Positions 52,365-61,436 of a DNA stretch of 64,000 bases are shown here, piece after piece. The first letter of the stretch is position 1. Every line of letters begins with the position of its first letter. The notes below the pieces were generated by a model that was not told the origin of the DNA, ran no database searches, and was given only the letters and a program-made list of their open reading frames with translations. The position numbers and the translations under genes were made by a program. Location of the stretch: assembly GCA_026636295.1 (NCBI GenBank), contig CP089456.1, forward strand, positions 124,001 through 188,000, given 5' to 3'. This DNA is from Medakamo hakoo (lineage: Eukaryota > Chlorophyta > Trebouxiophyceae > Coccomyxaceae).

Positions 52365-52672
52365 GGCTGTGCTTTTTTTGATGGGGGGGCAATGCGAGCG
52401 CGAGGTAACGCGACCGCCCCAGGCCCGCGCAAGCCTGTTTTTCCTTTTGGCTCACGCGCTGGGCGAGTGGAGAGTGAGGCCGTGTCCTCGGCGCACGGGT
52501 GGGTGGGTGTGTCGCAGCCCCCCCTCGTGCGGAGGGGGTTTGCACGCGGAAAAAGAGGTGTGCGGGCCGGGCGCCTGCTTCCCACTCCTCTCTTCCTGTG
52601 TCGCCGCGTCGCAAAGTGTGCAGACGCGCGCCTGTGTGGAGGGCCCGCCCCCCTCTCCTCCCACATCCAGCC
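52365..52672. promoter_or_regulatory. Divergent region VPS23 / PsuG
   Basis: 308 bases between the start codons of two oppositely transcribed genes. No TATA box seen. Contains AAAAAAAGCAC next to the VPS23 start (minus strand) and a C/T-rich leader before the PsuG ATG. Confidence 0.45.
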
Positions 52673-53853
52673 ATGCCGGACGCGGTGCGTGGCTGTGCAG
52701 GCCGCCTAGCCGCAGTCTGAGCTCTGCGCGACCCCCTCAACCCTCCGAACCGCCTCCTCCCTTACTGATCACCGCCGTGCGCGCCCCCACGCCCCCTCTC
52801 CACCCCCCACTCCCTCTCCAGGCGGATGCAACCGCCCGCGTAGCCGTCCTGGCCCGCCACATCACGCCGCCGCCGACCTCCGGCCCGGAAGCCGTCCTCG
52901 CCGCCTCCGCGCTCGGCCTGGCCCTCCACCCAGACGTCGACGCCGCCCTGCGGACGGGCACGCCCGTCGTCGCGCTGGAGTCGACCATCGTCGCGCACGG
53001 CATGCCCTGGCCGTCCAACCTGGAGACGGCCCTGGCTGTGGAGGGCGTCGTGCGTGCGGGTGGAGCCGTGCCCGCGACGATCGCCGTCATCGGCGGCGTC
53101 CCCACGGTCGGCCTCACCCGCCCGCAGCTGGAGCGCATCGCGCGGGGCGGGGCGTCCGTGTCCAAAGTCTCGACCCGGGACTTGGCGGCCGTCATCGCGG
53201 CCGGCGGGGATGGCGCAACGACGGTGGCTGCGACGGCCGCCCTCGCCGCCCGCGCTGGCATCCCCGTCTTCGTCACGGGCGGCCTGGGCGGCGTGCACCG
53301 GGGCGGGGAGGCATCCATGGACGTGTCTGCCGACCTGGACGTGCTCGCCCGCACGCCCCTGGCCGTCGTGTGCGCGGGCGCCAAGTCGGTCCTGGACATT
53401 CCGCGCACGCTGGAAGCCCTGGAAACGCGGGGCGTGCCCGTCGTGGCGGTCGGGCAGGATGAGGTGCCCGCCTTTTTCTCGCGGTCGTCCGGGTGCGCGG
53501 CGCCCGCGCGCGTGGACACGCCCGGCGAGGCGGCGTCCCTGGTCGCCGCCCACCTGCGCCTGGGCCTGGGCGGCTGCATCCTGGCGGTGCCGTGCCCGCC
53601 CGGGCATGAAGCCGCGGCGGCGGCGGCGGAGGCTGCGACGGCAGCGGCGGTGGCGGCCGCGGCCGCGGCCGGCGCGACGGGCGCGGCCGCCACGCCGTTC
53701 ATCCTGGCCGCCCTGCGCGACGCGACGGGCGGCGCGTCGCTGGCCGCCAACATTGCGCTCGTGAAAAACAATGCGGCGTTTGGCACGGCGGTGGCTTGTG
53801 AGCTGGCGCGGCGTGGGGGCGGGGGCGTCAGTGTGCCCGCCACGAACGGCTAG
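52673..53853 (+). CDS. PUMY: Pseudouridine-5'-phosphate glycosidase (PUMY/PsuG)
   Basis: Cleaves pseudouridine 5'-phosphate to uracil and ribose 5-phosphate in pseudouridine degradation. Exons 52673-52684 and 52822-53853 (347 aa). Exon 1 encodes only MPDA. The PsuG fold is evident: VVALESTIVAHGMPWPSNLE, GAVPATIAVIGGVPTVGLT, VSKVSTRDLAAVIAAGGDGA, TTVAATAALAARAGIPVFVT, GGLGGVHRGGEASMDVSADL, VVCAGAKSVLDIPRTLEALE, QDEVPAFFSRSSGCAAPARV and SLAANIALVKNNAAFG. Residues 10-18 (RVAVLARHI) fit R-[LVI]-x5-H-x, close to a type 2 peroxisomal targeting signal, at the same place where the Arabidopsis enzyme has one. No PfkB kinase domain is fused. Confidence 0.9.
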
Positions 53854-54011
53854 GTGTGGGTGTGGGTGCGACGCGTGTGTGTAGTGGCTCGTGTCTCCAT
53901 TGTTTTTGTTTCCATGCCCCCCCCGTGCCCGGTCTAACAGCCTCACCCGATGTACACACAATGCCCGCGCTCCGTTCACGCACGCCTCGCGTCCTCCCAC
54001 ACTGACACGCC

Positions 54012-54808
54012 TCAATCCCCGGAAAACAGCTCCATCCGCCCGCCCGTGAAGCCCGTCCCCTCGCAGTCGGAGCAGCCCTGGATGCCGCGGCCCTTGCAGT
54101 AGAAGCAAATGCCGCCCGGCAGGAGGAAGTGCGTGACGTCCACCCGCCCATTGAACTGGCGGGCGTCTTCCAGCACCAGGCCGCGCGGCGGCACAAAGTC
54201 GTCCGGGTTGCAGCAGGCGCCCTTGCAGTTGCGGCACTCGTGCGAGCCGTACCCGCCGCACGACGGGCAGTTGGATTCGGGCGGGAAGAGGGGGCCGGTC
54301 CCGGCCAGGTAGGCGCTCTTGCGCTTCAAGAACGCGAGCTGGGACGGGGACAGGCCGGGCGTGGCGGCGTCGGCCTCTGGCCGGTCCGGGAAGGCGATGG
54401 TGGCCGGGAAGGTCAGCGTCGCCGGCCCGACGGGCGCGTCCGCCGGCGCGGGCGGCGCGTCCTCGGCTGGAGCGGGCTGCGGGGCGGGCGTGGCGGCGAG
54501 CTTGATCGCGGCTGCGCGGCCGGGCCTGGAGAGCGTGGCCGGCCGCGAGCTGCCGCCGTGGCGTGGGCGGGCCTGTGTGTGTGTGTGGAGGCGGAGGAGG
54601 GGACGAGGGGGGCGTGGGGTGGAGGGCGGCAGGGCAAAAAGTGCGTGCGTGGGGGGGTGCCGAGCCCGTGGTTGGAGGAGTTTGGGCCCACACGCATGCT
54701 CTCTCGCACGGCCGGCGCTGCGACGCCCTGCTCACAGCCCGCGTCTCACTATGGAGGATATCAGACATGTGCGCTTGAGGCGCGCCAGGAATGCGCACCT
54801 GTGGCTGC
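54012..54808 (-). CDS. DnaJ-type zinc-finger protein, probably plastid
   Basis: Main exon 54572-54012 (187 codons). Upstream, two first exons are possible: ATG at 54808 with donor GTGCGC after MQPQ, or ATG at 54768 with donor GTGAGC after MSDILHSETRA; both join in frame. The N-terminus (RPRHGGSSRPATLSRPGR) is a plastid-type transit peptide. The core is two CxxCxGxG-like pairs as in DnaJ: CPSCGGYGSHECRNCKGACC and, 35 residues later, CFYCKGRGIQGCSDCEGTGF. The spacer VDVTHFLLPGG between the hairpins is longer than in DnaJ. There is no J domain. Related plant proteins (BSD2, PSA2-like) assist assembly of photosynthetic complexes; the exact partner is unknown. Confidence 0.8.
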
Positions 54809-55019
54809 ATGACCGAAGGCTGGCGCCGCGGTGTCAAGTCTTGTTTTTTTTTTTTGTCGTCGTGGGAGTGTGAGAGTGTGACTTTCTGCAGAAGCATTGA
54901 GCAGTGAAGAAAGAAAGCCAGACAAAAAAAAGCCAGAGGGCGTCGCGCTCGCTCGCCCGCTCATCGCTCACTCCACGCAGGAGAGGGCTGCGCGCTGTGC
55001 GCTGCGCCACAGGGCAGCC

Positions 55020-57632
55020 ATGCCTCCGCCAACCGACGAGGCCGCTGTTCCTCTGGGCCCACCCCCACCGCCACCCCTCACCCGCGAGCGGCGCCTCACG
55101 CTCATCCTCCGCCCGCCCGGGGACGAGGCGCCGGGGCACACAGGCGGGGTTGGAGCGCTGTTGACGTCGCAGTCCACTGACGATGGCGGCGGCTCCTCCT
55201 CCCTCTTCTCCGGTTCCCGGGACGCGACTGTCCGGGCCTGGTCCGTGGCGCGCGGCGCGCGCGCCAATTCGCCGCCGGCCTCCATCGCGCCCGCGTCCTG
55301 CTGGCGCGGCCACGGCGGCTGGGTCAACGCCCTGTCGGCTGTCGCGCCTGGGCTGGTCGCGTCCGGGTCGGCGGACCGGACGGTCAAGCTGTGGCGCTGC
55401 GGGGGCGGCGGCGGCGCAGGCTCGGGCGCCGGCGACGAACGTCCAACCCCGCTGGTCGCCACGCTCTCCGCCCACGCGGACTATGTGACGTGCCTGGCGT
55501 CCGCGCCGGCCGCCGCGCCCGGGCGCCTGGCGTCTGCAGGCCTAGGCACACAGGTCCTGCTGTGGGATGTGGGCGCGGCGGCGGTCGCCGGCGCCGTGCG
55601 GGTGGGCGGCGAGGATGGAACAAAGGTGCCGCCCCTCCCAGCCGACCCGGCCACCACGCCCTGGCGCGCGCCCGCCCTGGAAGCCGCGGCCGCCCGGGAC
55701 TCCGTCTACGCCTTGGCCATGGACGGGAGTGGGAGCGTCATTGCGGCGGGTGGGCCGTCAGGAGCGCTGCGCCTCGCCGACGCCCGGAGCGGCGCGCCCG
55801 CGGCCGCCCTCCGCGGCCACGCGCCCGACTCTGTCGTCCGGGCCGCCCTGCTCTCCCCCGACGGCCGGCGCGCCCTCTCGGGCGGCTCCGACCGCACGGT
55901 CCGCCTGTGGGACGTGGGGATGCGCCGCTGCATCGCCGTCCTCGCCGTCCACACCGACTCCGTCTGGGCGGTCGCAGCGGGCGGCGGCGGCGGCGGGCGG
56001 CGGCGCCCGGCCGCGGCGCCCGCACTCTCCTGGGGCGACGCGTTTCTCTCTGGCGGCCGGGACGGCCGCGTCTACTCGACGGACGCCCGGGCCCGGTCCG
56101 CATGCCTGGTGTGTGAGGGGGCCGAACCCGTCACGGCTTTGGCCCTGGACGCCAGCGACGCCCTGGTCTGGGTGGGCCGGGAGCGGGCGGCGGGGGTGGA
56201 GGGGTGGGCCGTGCCGCCGCCGCCCGCCCCGCCACCCGCGGCGGGTGGGCCGCCGCCGTCGCCCGGCGCGTGCGTCGCCTCGCCCACGGCCGCTGCCGCC
56301 GCCGCTGCTGCAGCAGGCGGGGCTCGGCCCGTCAGCCTGCCCCCCGGCGGCTGCTTCCCCGTCTCGGCCTCGCCCCTCGTCCGGGCGCGGCAAGCCTTCA
56401 CGAGCGACGCGAGCACCGGTGGCCCGCCCCGCGCCGCGCCGCCGCCGGCCGCGGCCGCCCCCGCCCTCACCGCCCCCGGGTCGGGCCCGCCGCCCATCGT
56501 GGCCTGCACCGTCCTCCCCGACCGCCGCCACGTCCTGACCCAGGCGTTGGACGGGAGTGTGGACGAGTGGGACGTGGCGGCTGGGTGCGTGGTCCGTCGG
56601 CGGGCTGGGCCCGGCGCCGCGCCCGGCGCCGCGCTCGCGGCCGCCGCGCGCGCTGCCTGGGCGCCCGCGTCCGTGCCGTCCTGGTTTTCCGCCGACTGTT
56701 CCTCCGGCCGCTTAGGCTTAGTTTTCTCCCCGCCCGCCTGCTTCAGTGCGGAGGCGTACGCGTCGGACCTGGGGTGGACGGGCGTGGCGGATGACCTGAA
56801 GGTCAACTGCGGCCAGGAGGCGCTGCGCGCCGCGCTCGCTGGGTGGGCCCTCAACCAGCCGCCCAGGAAAGCGAAGAAAAAGGGCGGCGGCGGCGGCGGA
56901 GGGGCGGAGCCTGAAGAGTCGACGCCTCCTGAGGAGGCCGCCAGTCCTGTGTACTTCCGCCTGGCGGGCGCGGTCGGGCGTGGCGGCGGCGGAGACGGCA
57001 ACGGCGGACCGCCGCCGCCGCCGCCGCCCGGGCCGCCGCCGTCCACCCCGCCCGCCCTCGTCCTCGGTGAGGGCGGCGACCCGGCCGGCCTGCCCTGGGT
57101 CCGGTCCGTGGCCGCCTTCACGGGAGCGGAGCCGTCTCCGGCCCTCATCCCGGCCTGGGCGGCCGACGCCGTCCTGCGCGGGCGCCTGGCGGGCGACCGG
57201 TCCGCCCGCGACGCCAAAGTGCCGTTTGTGTTGGCGCCCGCGGCCGGCTCCGGCCTGCCGGCCCTGGCCCCGCCCCGCCTGTCCGCGCCACGGGTGCTGC
57301 CGCTGCGTAAAGTCGCCGCGTACGCCGTGACGAAGCTGGGCGAGGCGGGCGTGGACGCGGTCCCGCTGGGCGTGTTTTGGGATGGGGCCGCGCAGGCGGC
57401 GGCCGACGCGGCTGTGGCCGCTGAAGACGCAGCGTCCGCGGCAGCCGGCCGCCCGCCACGCGCCCGCCTTGAACTGACCATCGCCGGGTGCGCCGCCTTC
57501 CACGACCTGAGTTTAGCCGCGGCGCGCGCCCACCTGTGGCGGCGGGGCGACGACTTGCCGATCACATACCGCCTGGTGCGGGCGGGCGACGCGCGCGCGC
57601 CCCGGCCGGTTCTCAAGGCGCCGAGGGAGTGA
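55020..57632 (+). CDS. WDR48: WDR48/UAF1-type WD40 protein
   Basis: Activator of USP1/12/46-type deubiquitinases. Single exon, 870 aa. The N-terminal WD40 propeller has units LFSGSRDATVRAWSV, LVASGSADRTVKLWRC, DYVTCLASAPAAAPGRLASA, VLLWDVG, SVYALAMDGSGSVIAAGG, ALSGGSDRTVRLWDVGMRRC and FLSGGRDGRVYSTDARARSA, following UAF1 spacing. The middle has the UAF1 block CTVLPDRRHVLTQALDGSVD, WDVAAGCVV, then SVPSWFSADCSSGRLGLVFS and a CFSAEAYASDLGW match. The C-terminal ubiquitin-like domain (LPLRKVAAYAVTKL, LELTIAGCAAFHDLSLAAAR, DDLPITYRLVR) ends it. Several Ala/Pro/Gly inserts lengthen the linkers. It is the longest single-exon gene in the window. Confidence 0.9.
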   Translation: MPPPTDEAAVPLGPPPPPPLTRERRLTLILRPPGDEAPGHTGGVGALLTSQSTDDGGGSSSLFSGSRDATVRAWSVARGARANSPPASIAPASCWRGHGGWVNALSAVAPGLVASGSADRTVKLWRCGGGGGAGSGAGDERPTPLVATLSAHADYVTCLASAPAAAPGRLASAGLGTQVLLWDVGAAAVAGAVRVGGEDGTKVPPLPADPATTPWRAPALEAAAARDSVYALAMDGSGSVIAAGGPSGALRLADARSGAPAAALRGHAPDSVVRAALLSPDGRRALSGGSDRTVRLWDVGMRRCIAVLAVHTDSVWAVAAGGGGGGRRRPAAAPALSWGDAFLSGGRDGRVYSTDARARSACLVCEGAEPVTALALDASDALVWVGRERAAGVEGWAVPPPPAPPPAAGGPPPSPGACVASPTAAAAAAAAAGGARPVSLPPGGCFPVSASPLVRARQAFTSDASTGGPPRAAPPPAAAAPALTAPGSGPPPIVACTVLPDRRHVLTQALDGSVDEWDVAAGCVVRRRAGPGAAPGAALAAAARAAWAPASVPSWFSADCSSGRLGLVFSPPACFSAEAYASDLGWTGVADDLKVNCGQEALRAALAGWALNQPPRKAKKKGGGGGGGAEPEESTPPEEAASPVYFRLAGAVGRGGGGDGNGGPPPPPPPGPPPSTPPALVLGEGGDPAGLPWVRSVAAFTGAEPSPALIPAWAADAVLRGRLAGDRSARDAKVPFVLAPAAGSGLPALAPPRLSAPRVLPLRKVAAYAVTKLGEAGVDAVPLGVFWDGAAQAAADAAVAAEDAASAAAGRPPRARLELTIAGCAAFHDLSLAAARAHLWRRGDDLPITYRLVRAGDARAPRPVLKAPRE

Positions 57633-57739
57633 GGGCGAGGTGGGTGGTGGGTGATTTTCCCGTTTTGTTAGACACGCGCACCGCTCTATTTCCGGAACTG
57701 TTTTTTACACACACACCACGCAAGGCAGGGCAGCGGGAC

Positions 57740-57769
57740 GCACACACACACACGCACACACACGCACAC
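57740..57769. repeat. CA repeat between convergent genes
   Basis: CACACA/CACGCACA tract between the convergent WDR48 and the unknown membrane protein, near both 3' ends. The strand-mirrored equivalent of the GT tracts seen past other stops. Confidence 0.8.
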
Positions 57770-57812
57770 TAGTCGTGCCCTAAATCTTTTTCACACCTAA
57801 AAGGTCTCACTC

Positions 57813-59394
57813 TCACGCAACCACGACCGTCGGCGGTCCGCGTCCACCGCGGTCGACGCGCAGCTTCCCCGGACGGCACGCACCAAGGATGACAGGGCTG
57901 GCGGGCCGCCGCCGTTCCCTGCTGCTGTTCGCAGGCTGGGCCGCGGCAGCCGCTGCCTGGTGCGCCAAGCGCGCGCGCTCCAGCGCCGCGCCCGCCAGCT
58001 GGCCGGCCACGGAGCCCGCCAACGTCAGGACGAGCGCCCAGCGCGGCATGACAGTCGCCTGGCGCAGCGCAGCGACGAATGGAATGGTCGCGTGCACGGC
58101 CAAGAACCAGCCGGGCGAGAATTTGTCCAGGTGGACACGCCACGCGCCAAAGGGTGCGGCCGCGACCGCGCCCGCGGCCATGACGGCCGCGCCGCGTGCG
58201 ACGAGAGGGCGTGGGCGCAGCGAGCGCACGGCGGGGACACGGGCGACGGCGGCCCGCAGGGCAATGATGGCGGGTGGGCAGGCCAGGTCGACGCCGTTGG
58301 CGGCCAGGGGGACCAGCGCGCCGAGCACGGGCAGCGACCGCAGCGGGCAGCCCCCGCCCCCCGCCGCGGATGAGGAGGACGCCGGTGCGTGGCCGCTGCT
58401 GCTGGTCGTGGACGCGCGTGGCTTGGCCGGACCCGGCCGGCGAGCGCGCGGGCGTGGGCGCGGCGGCGGCGGCGGCGGCGGGCCGGAAGGCCCGGGCGGC
58501 GCGGCCGTCGTGGTGGGGCCAGGCCCGCCGCCCTTCCCCGCTGCCGGCGGGCGCGGCGGCCGGGGTTTGGGCGGTTCGCTGCTCCGCTTGGCGTCCGCCG
58601 GCTGCTTGCCTCGCGGGCGGCGGTGGCGCTTGAAAAAATCGGCCGGGTCGGGCTGTTGAGTGGGTCGAGGGGAAGGTCCGGGCGTGAGAAAAAAAGTGGA
58701 GGAGGGGATGGGGGCGGTGGTGGTTGGGCGAGGCGCGGCGGCGCGCGACGGCGCGCGCGCCCGTCGCGCTGCTGCTCTCTCACGACCACGGCCCTAAGGG
58801 CAGGCACACCACCTCCCCAGTCCCACAGCCAACGCGGACGCGTGATTCGCGTCCCGCACAACTCACCAGGCCGCCCAGAAAAGGCAGGGACAAGGACGCA
58901 AAGGGCGCGGTCGTCGCGGCAGCGCGAGGGGGAACGCCATTCGCACGCCGGGGCGGCGCGGCAGCGTTGGGGGCGGCGGCGCCGGCGCTTGCAGCGGCCG
59001 CCGCGCTCGCGGCGTGAGGGCATGACCGGGGCGTAGCCACCTGCGGGTCCAGCACGAATTCCACGGGCGCCTGCTCCTCGGCCGGCACGGTCGAAGCAGA
59101 AGGCTCGCACGCCGGAAGGCGAGAAGCTGCTGCCGCCGCTGCGGCCGCAAAAGGGCAGGCCGGCACGGCACGGCTCAACGGCACGATCGCGCCAGGCCCC
59201 ACATGGAAGGCCCGGTACGTGCCCACAAAGGCCGCGGGCGTGGCCGGCTCCGTCAGCACGGGCGGGCGGCCGGCGTCGGCCGCGGACCGGAACGGGTCAG
59301 TCGCCACGCGGCGGGCGACTTCAACGCCGTCCTTCTCTGCGACCGCGTGCAGGAAGGGGCAGGCCCGGATGGCGTGGTCAATGGCGTAGGCCAT
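57813..59394 (-). CDS. CPF-motif protein with C-terminal membrane region, unknown
   Basis: Not recognised. Exons 59394-58867 and 58652-57813 (455 aa), both long open frames joined at a GTGAGT donor and a CTCAACAG acceptor. The N-terminus MAYAIDHAIRACPFLHAVAE contains an ACPF motif that recurs as ACPFAAAA and more loosely as SCPHAA. A linker of Pro/Arg/Ser follows (PDPADFFKRHRRPRGKQ). The C-terminal third is hydrophobic and looks conserved: VLGALVPLAANGVDLACPPA, VHLDKFSPGWFLAVHATIPF, VAALRQATVMPRWALVLTLA, suggesting two or three membrane segments, then a basic tail. CP dipeptides can bind heme, but that is only a suggestion. Its start is 130 bases from that of GET1. Confidence 0.72.
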
Positions 59395-59524
59395 GATGAT
59401 GGTGAGAGGGGGCTAGACGGCCGCGGAGGCGCCGTGCACGGGGAATGATTTCTCGGGAGTGCGGGCGCGCTCGCCCCATCACTCGCGCGTTCTCCTTTTT
59501 TTTTTTCGTCGTCGAGCAAAAACC

Positions 59525-60052
59525 ATGCCGTCCGCGTGGGAGCCCATCCTGCTCCTCACCCTGTACCTGACCCTCGATCTGTTCGTGGCCCTGGTCATCC
59601 AGCGCCCGGCGGCGGGCGCGGCATCGCACGCGGCCCGTGCCCGGCGTGCCGCCGCGGCGCTGCGTGTCCAGGCCAAAGCGGCGACCTCGCCCGAAACTTT
59701 TGCACGCGCGGCCAAGCTTGAGCGGCAAGCGCTGGCGTACGAGAGAGAGGCGGAGCGAGCGGATGCCGATGCGGGCAATGCTGTGACCGACCCGCGCGTG
59801 AAAACGGTGGCGACGGTCAAAACCGTCGCGGGCCTCGCGCTCGCGCTGCGGTGGTGGGGCGCGCCCGTCCTGGCCCTCGGCGCGGGCGCGGCCTGGCCGC
59901 TCGGGTGGTGGGCCGTCCAACCGCACGGCCGGGCGGCGCGTGCGGGAGGCGCCTGGGTGAACGGCGGCGTGGCGGCCCTGCCGTGGAGCGCGCTGTGCTC
60001 GCGGGCGAGCGGGGCGCTGGCGAGGGCGGTCGTCGTGGGGTTGGGCAAGTAA
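59525..60052 (+). CDS. GET1: GET1/WRB, tail-anchored protein insertion receptor
   Basis: ER receptor that takes tail-anchored proteins from GET3. Single exon, 175 aa, the normal length. Layout is membrane helix 1 (PILLLTLYLTLDLFVALVIQ), cytosolic coiled coil with the family signature SPETFARAAKLERQALAYER, then membrane helices 2 and 3 (around VAGLALALRWWGAPVLALGA and WVNGGVAALPWSALC). The FxxxAKLERxxxxxE motif is diagnostic for Get1/WRB. An in-frame ATG at 59459 would add residues from C/T-rich leader sequence and is disfavoured; the ATG at 59525 has an AAACCATGC context. Head-to-head with the CPF-motif gene. Confidence 0.88.
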   Translation: MPSAWEPILLLTLYLTLDLFVALVIQRPAAGAASHAARARRAAAALRVQAKAATSPETFARAAKLERQALAYEREAERADADAGNAVTDPRVKTVATVKTVAGLALALRWWGAPVLALGAGAAWPLGWWAVQPHGRAARAGGAWVNGGVAALPWSALCSRASGALARAVVVGLGK

Positions 60053-60087
60053 AAAAGCTTTTAGCTGGGCTCTGGTGTTGCACACAA

Positions 60088-61335
60088 TCACGTGGCTGTT
60101 GTTGTTGCAATCACGGCGTCCGCGGCGGCGATCCCACTCTTGACAGCGCCGGCCAGGTCTCCACCACCAAACAAGTCGCCCGCGACAACGAAGCGGGCGG
60201 CTGGGAGGGCGGACGCACACCGCCCCCCGCCCGCCCACACCCCCGTCTCCAGGCCCGCGCCCCACCGCTGGGCCCGCAGCGCCAGTGGCGCGGGCGGTGG
60301 GGGCGACCCCGGGCCCGCGGCAGCCGCCAGCGCCCTCGCCGCCGCCGCCCACAGCTCCGCCGCCGCCGCATCCAGCGCCGCAGGCGGCGGCCGGCCGCCG
60401 GACAGGGGCGCGGCGCCCATCAAGCGGTCCGCGGCCGCGGCCGTGGACACGGCCACCCACGCCTCGCGCCCGCCGTCCAGGGGCGGCCGGCCGGGCTTGG
60501 CGCTGTCCCGCACGATGACCGACACGCCAGGGTCCTCACCCCCCGCCTCGCCCTCCACCTCCGCCGCGTCGAAGGGCGCGGGCGTGTATGGTGCGGGCAG
60601 GAGGGCGGTGACTGAAAAGAGCGGGGTGCGGGCGGTCGCCGCGCACACGCGGGCGAGGAGGTCGTTTGCCGCGGCCGCGCCTCGCTCGCACCCGGTCACC
60701 TCCACGCGCCCCGGCGCGGACGCCCGGGCGCACGACGCGTCCGCGAGGATGACGCCGTCGAAGGCGGGGGGAGGGGCGGCCGGGCCTGCGCCACCACCGC
60801 TGGCCAGCCTGACGCCCCACGTCCCGTCCGGGCGGGCGTCCAGCCCCGCCACGCGGGCGCCCCACCGCGTCCGCACGCCGGGCGTGTCGGCTAAGCCCGC
60901 CACCAGGCCGTCCATGTGCGGCGTGCCCACCCACAGCTTTTGCTGTGGCGGCGTGGCGGTGGACAGGCCGAAGAAGGGGGCAGGGTGCGGGCCTCCCCCC
61001 GCTGGAGAAAAAGCACCGGCACCGGCGCCGGCCCCCACTCGCACCCGGCCAAAGCGCCCAGTCCAGGGTGCGGCGTGGCCGCTGCTCGCCAGGGAAGCCA
61101 GCATGCCCGTCAAATCGGCGCAGCTGCCGTCGTCGCGCAAGAACTGGGCGCCGTGGTCGGCCACGGCGTCGCCCCCGCGAACAATCGGGCGGGCCGACGC
61201 TCTGCCGCCCGGCCCGCCCTCGGCCTGGTCAAAGATAACTACCTGGGCGCCTAGGGTGGCCAGGCGCCGAGCTGCAGCTGCGCCCGCGGCACCCGCTCCG
61301 ACGACGGCGACGCGGAGCGGTTGTGGCGGGCTCAT
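60088..61335 (-). CDS. FAD-dependent amine-oxidase-like protein (renalase-like)
   Basis: Single-exon flavoprotein of 415 aa. The N-terminal Rossmann dinucleotide site is RVAVVGAGAAGAAAARRLAT, followed by the acidic strand end VVIFDQAEGGPGGRAS and DAVADHGAQFLRDD (GGR/HGAQF motif of renalase-like oxidases). TPHMDGLVAGLADTPGVRT and FDGVILADA follow. The C-terminal FAD-contact block is RFVVAGDLFGGGDLAGAVKS then GIAAADAVI. In cyanobacteria and plants such proteins are uncharacterised NAD(P)-binding amine oxidases; substrate unknown. No clear transit peptide. The stop is 35 bases past the GET1 stop, convergent. Confidence 0.87.
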   Translation of the reverse strand: MSPPQPLRVAVVGAGAAGAAAARRLATLGAQVVIFDQAEGGPGGRASARPIVRGGDAVADHGAQFLRDDGSCADLTGMLASLASSGHAAPWTGRFGRVRVGAGAGAGAFSPAGGGPHPAPFFGLSTATPPQQKLWVGTPHMDGLVAGLADTPGVRTRWGARVAGLDARPDGTWGVRLASGGGAGPAAPPPAFDGVILADASCARASAPGRVEVTGCERGAAAANDLLARVCAATARTPLFSVTALLPAPYTPAPFDAAEVEGEAGGEDPGVSVIVRDSAKPGRPPLDGGREAWVAVSTAAAADRLMGAAPLSGGRPPPAALDAAAAELWAAAARALAAAAGPGSPPPPAPLALRAQRWGAGLETGVWAGGGRCASALPAARFVVAGDLFGGGDLAGAVKSGIAAADAVIATTTAT

Positions 61336-61436
61336 TTTTTTTTGATTTTTTGTGTGTGTTTGCTTTGTGGCGCCACACGGCGGCGCGCGCTAGCCAGGAG
61401 CTTCGTCACACCTCTTTTTTTTCACACAAAAAAAGG

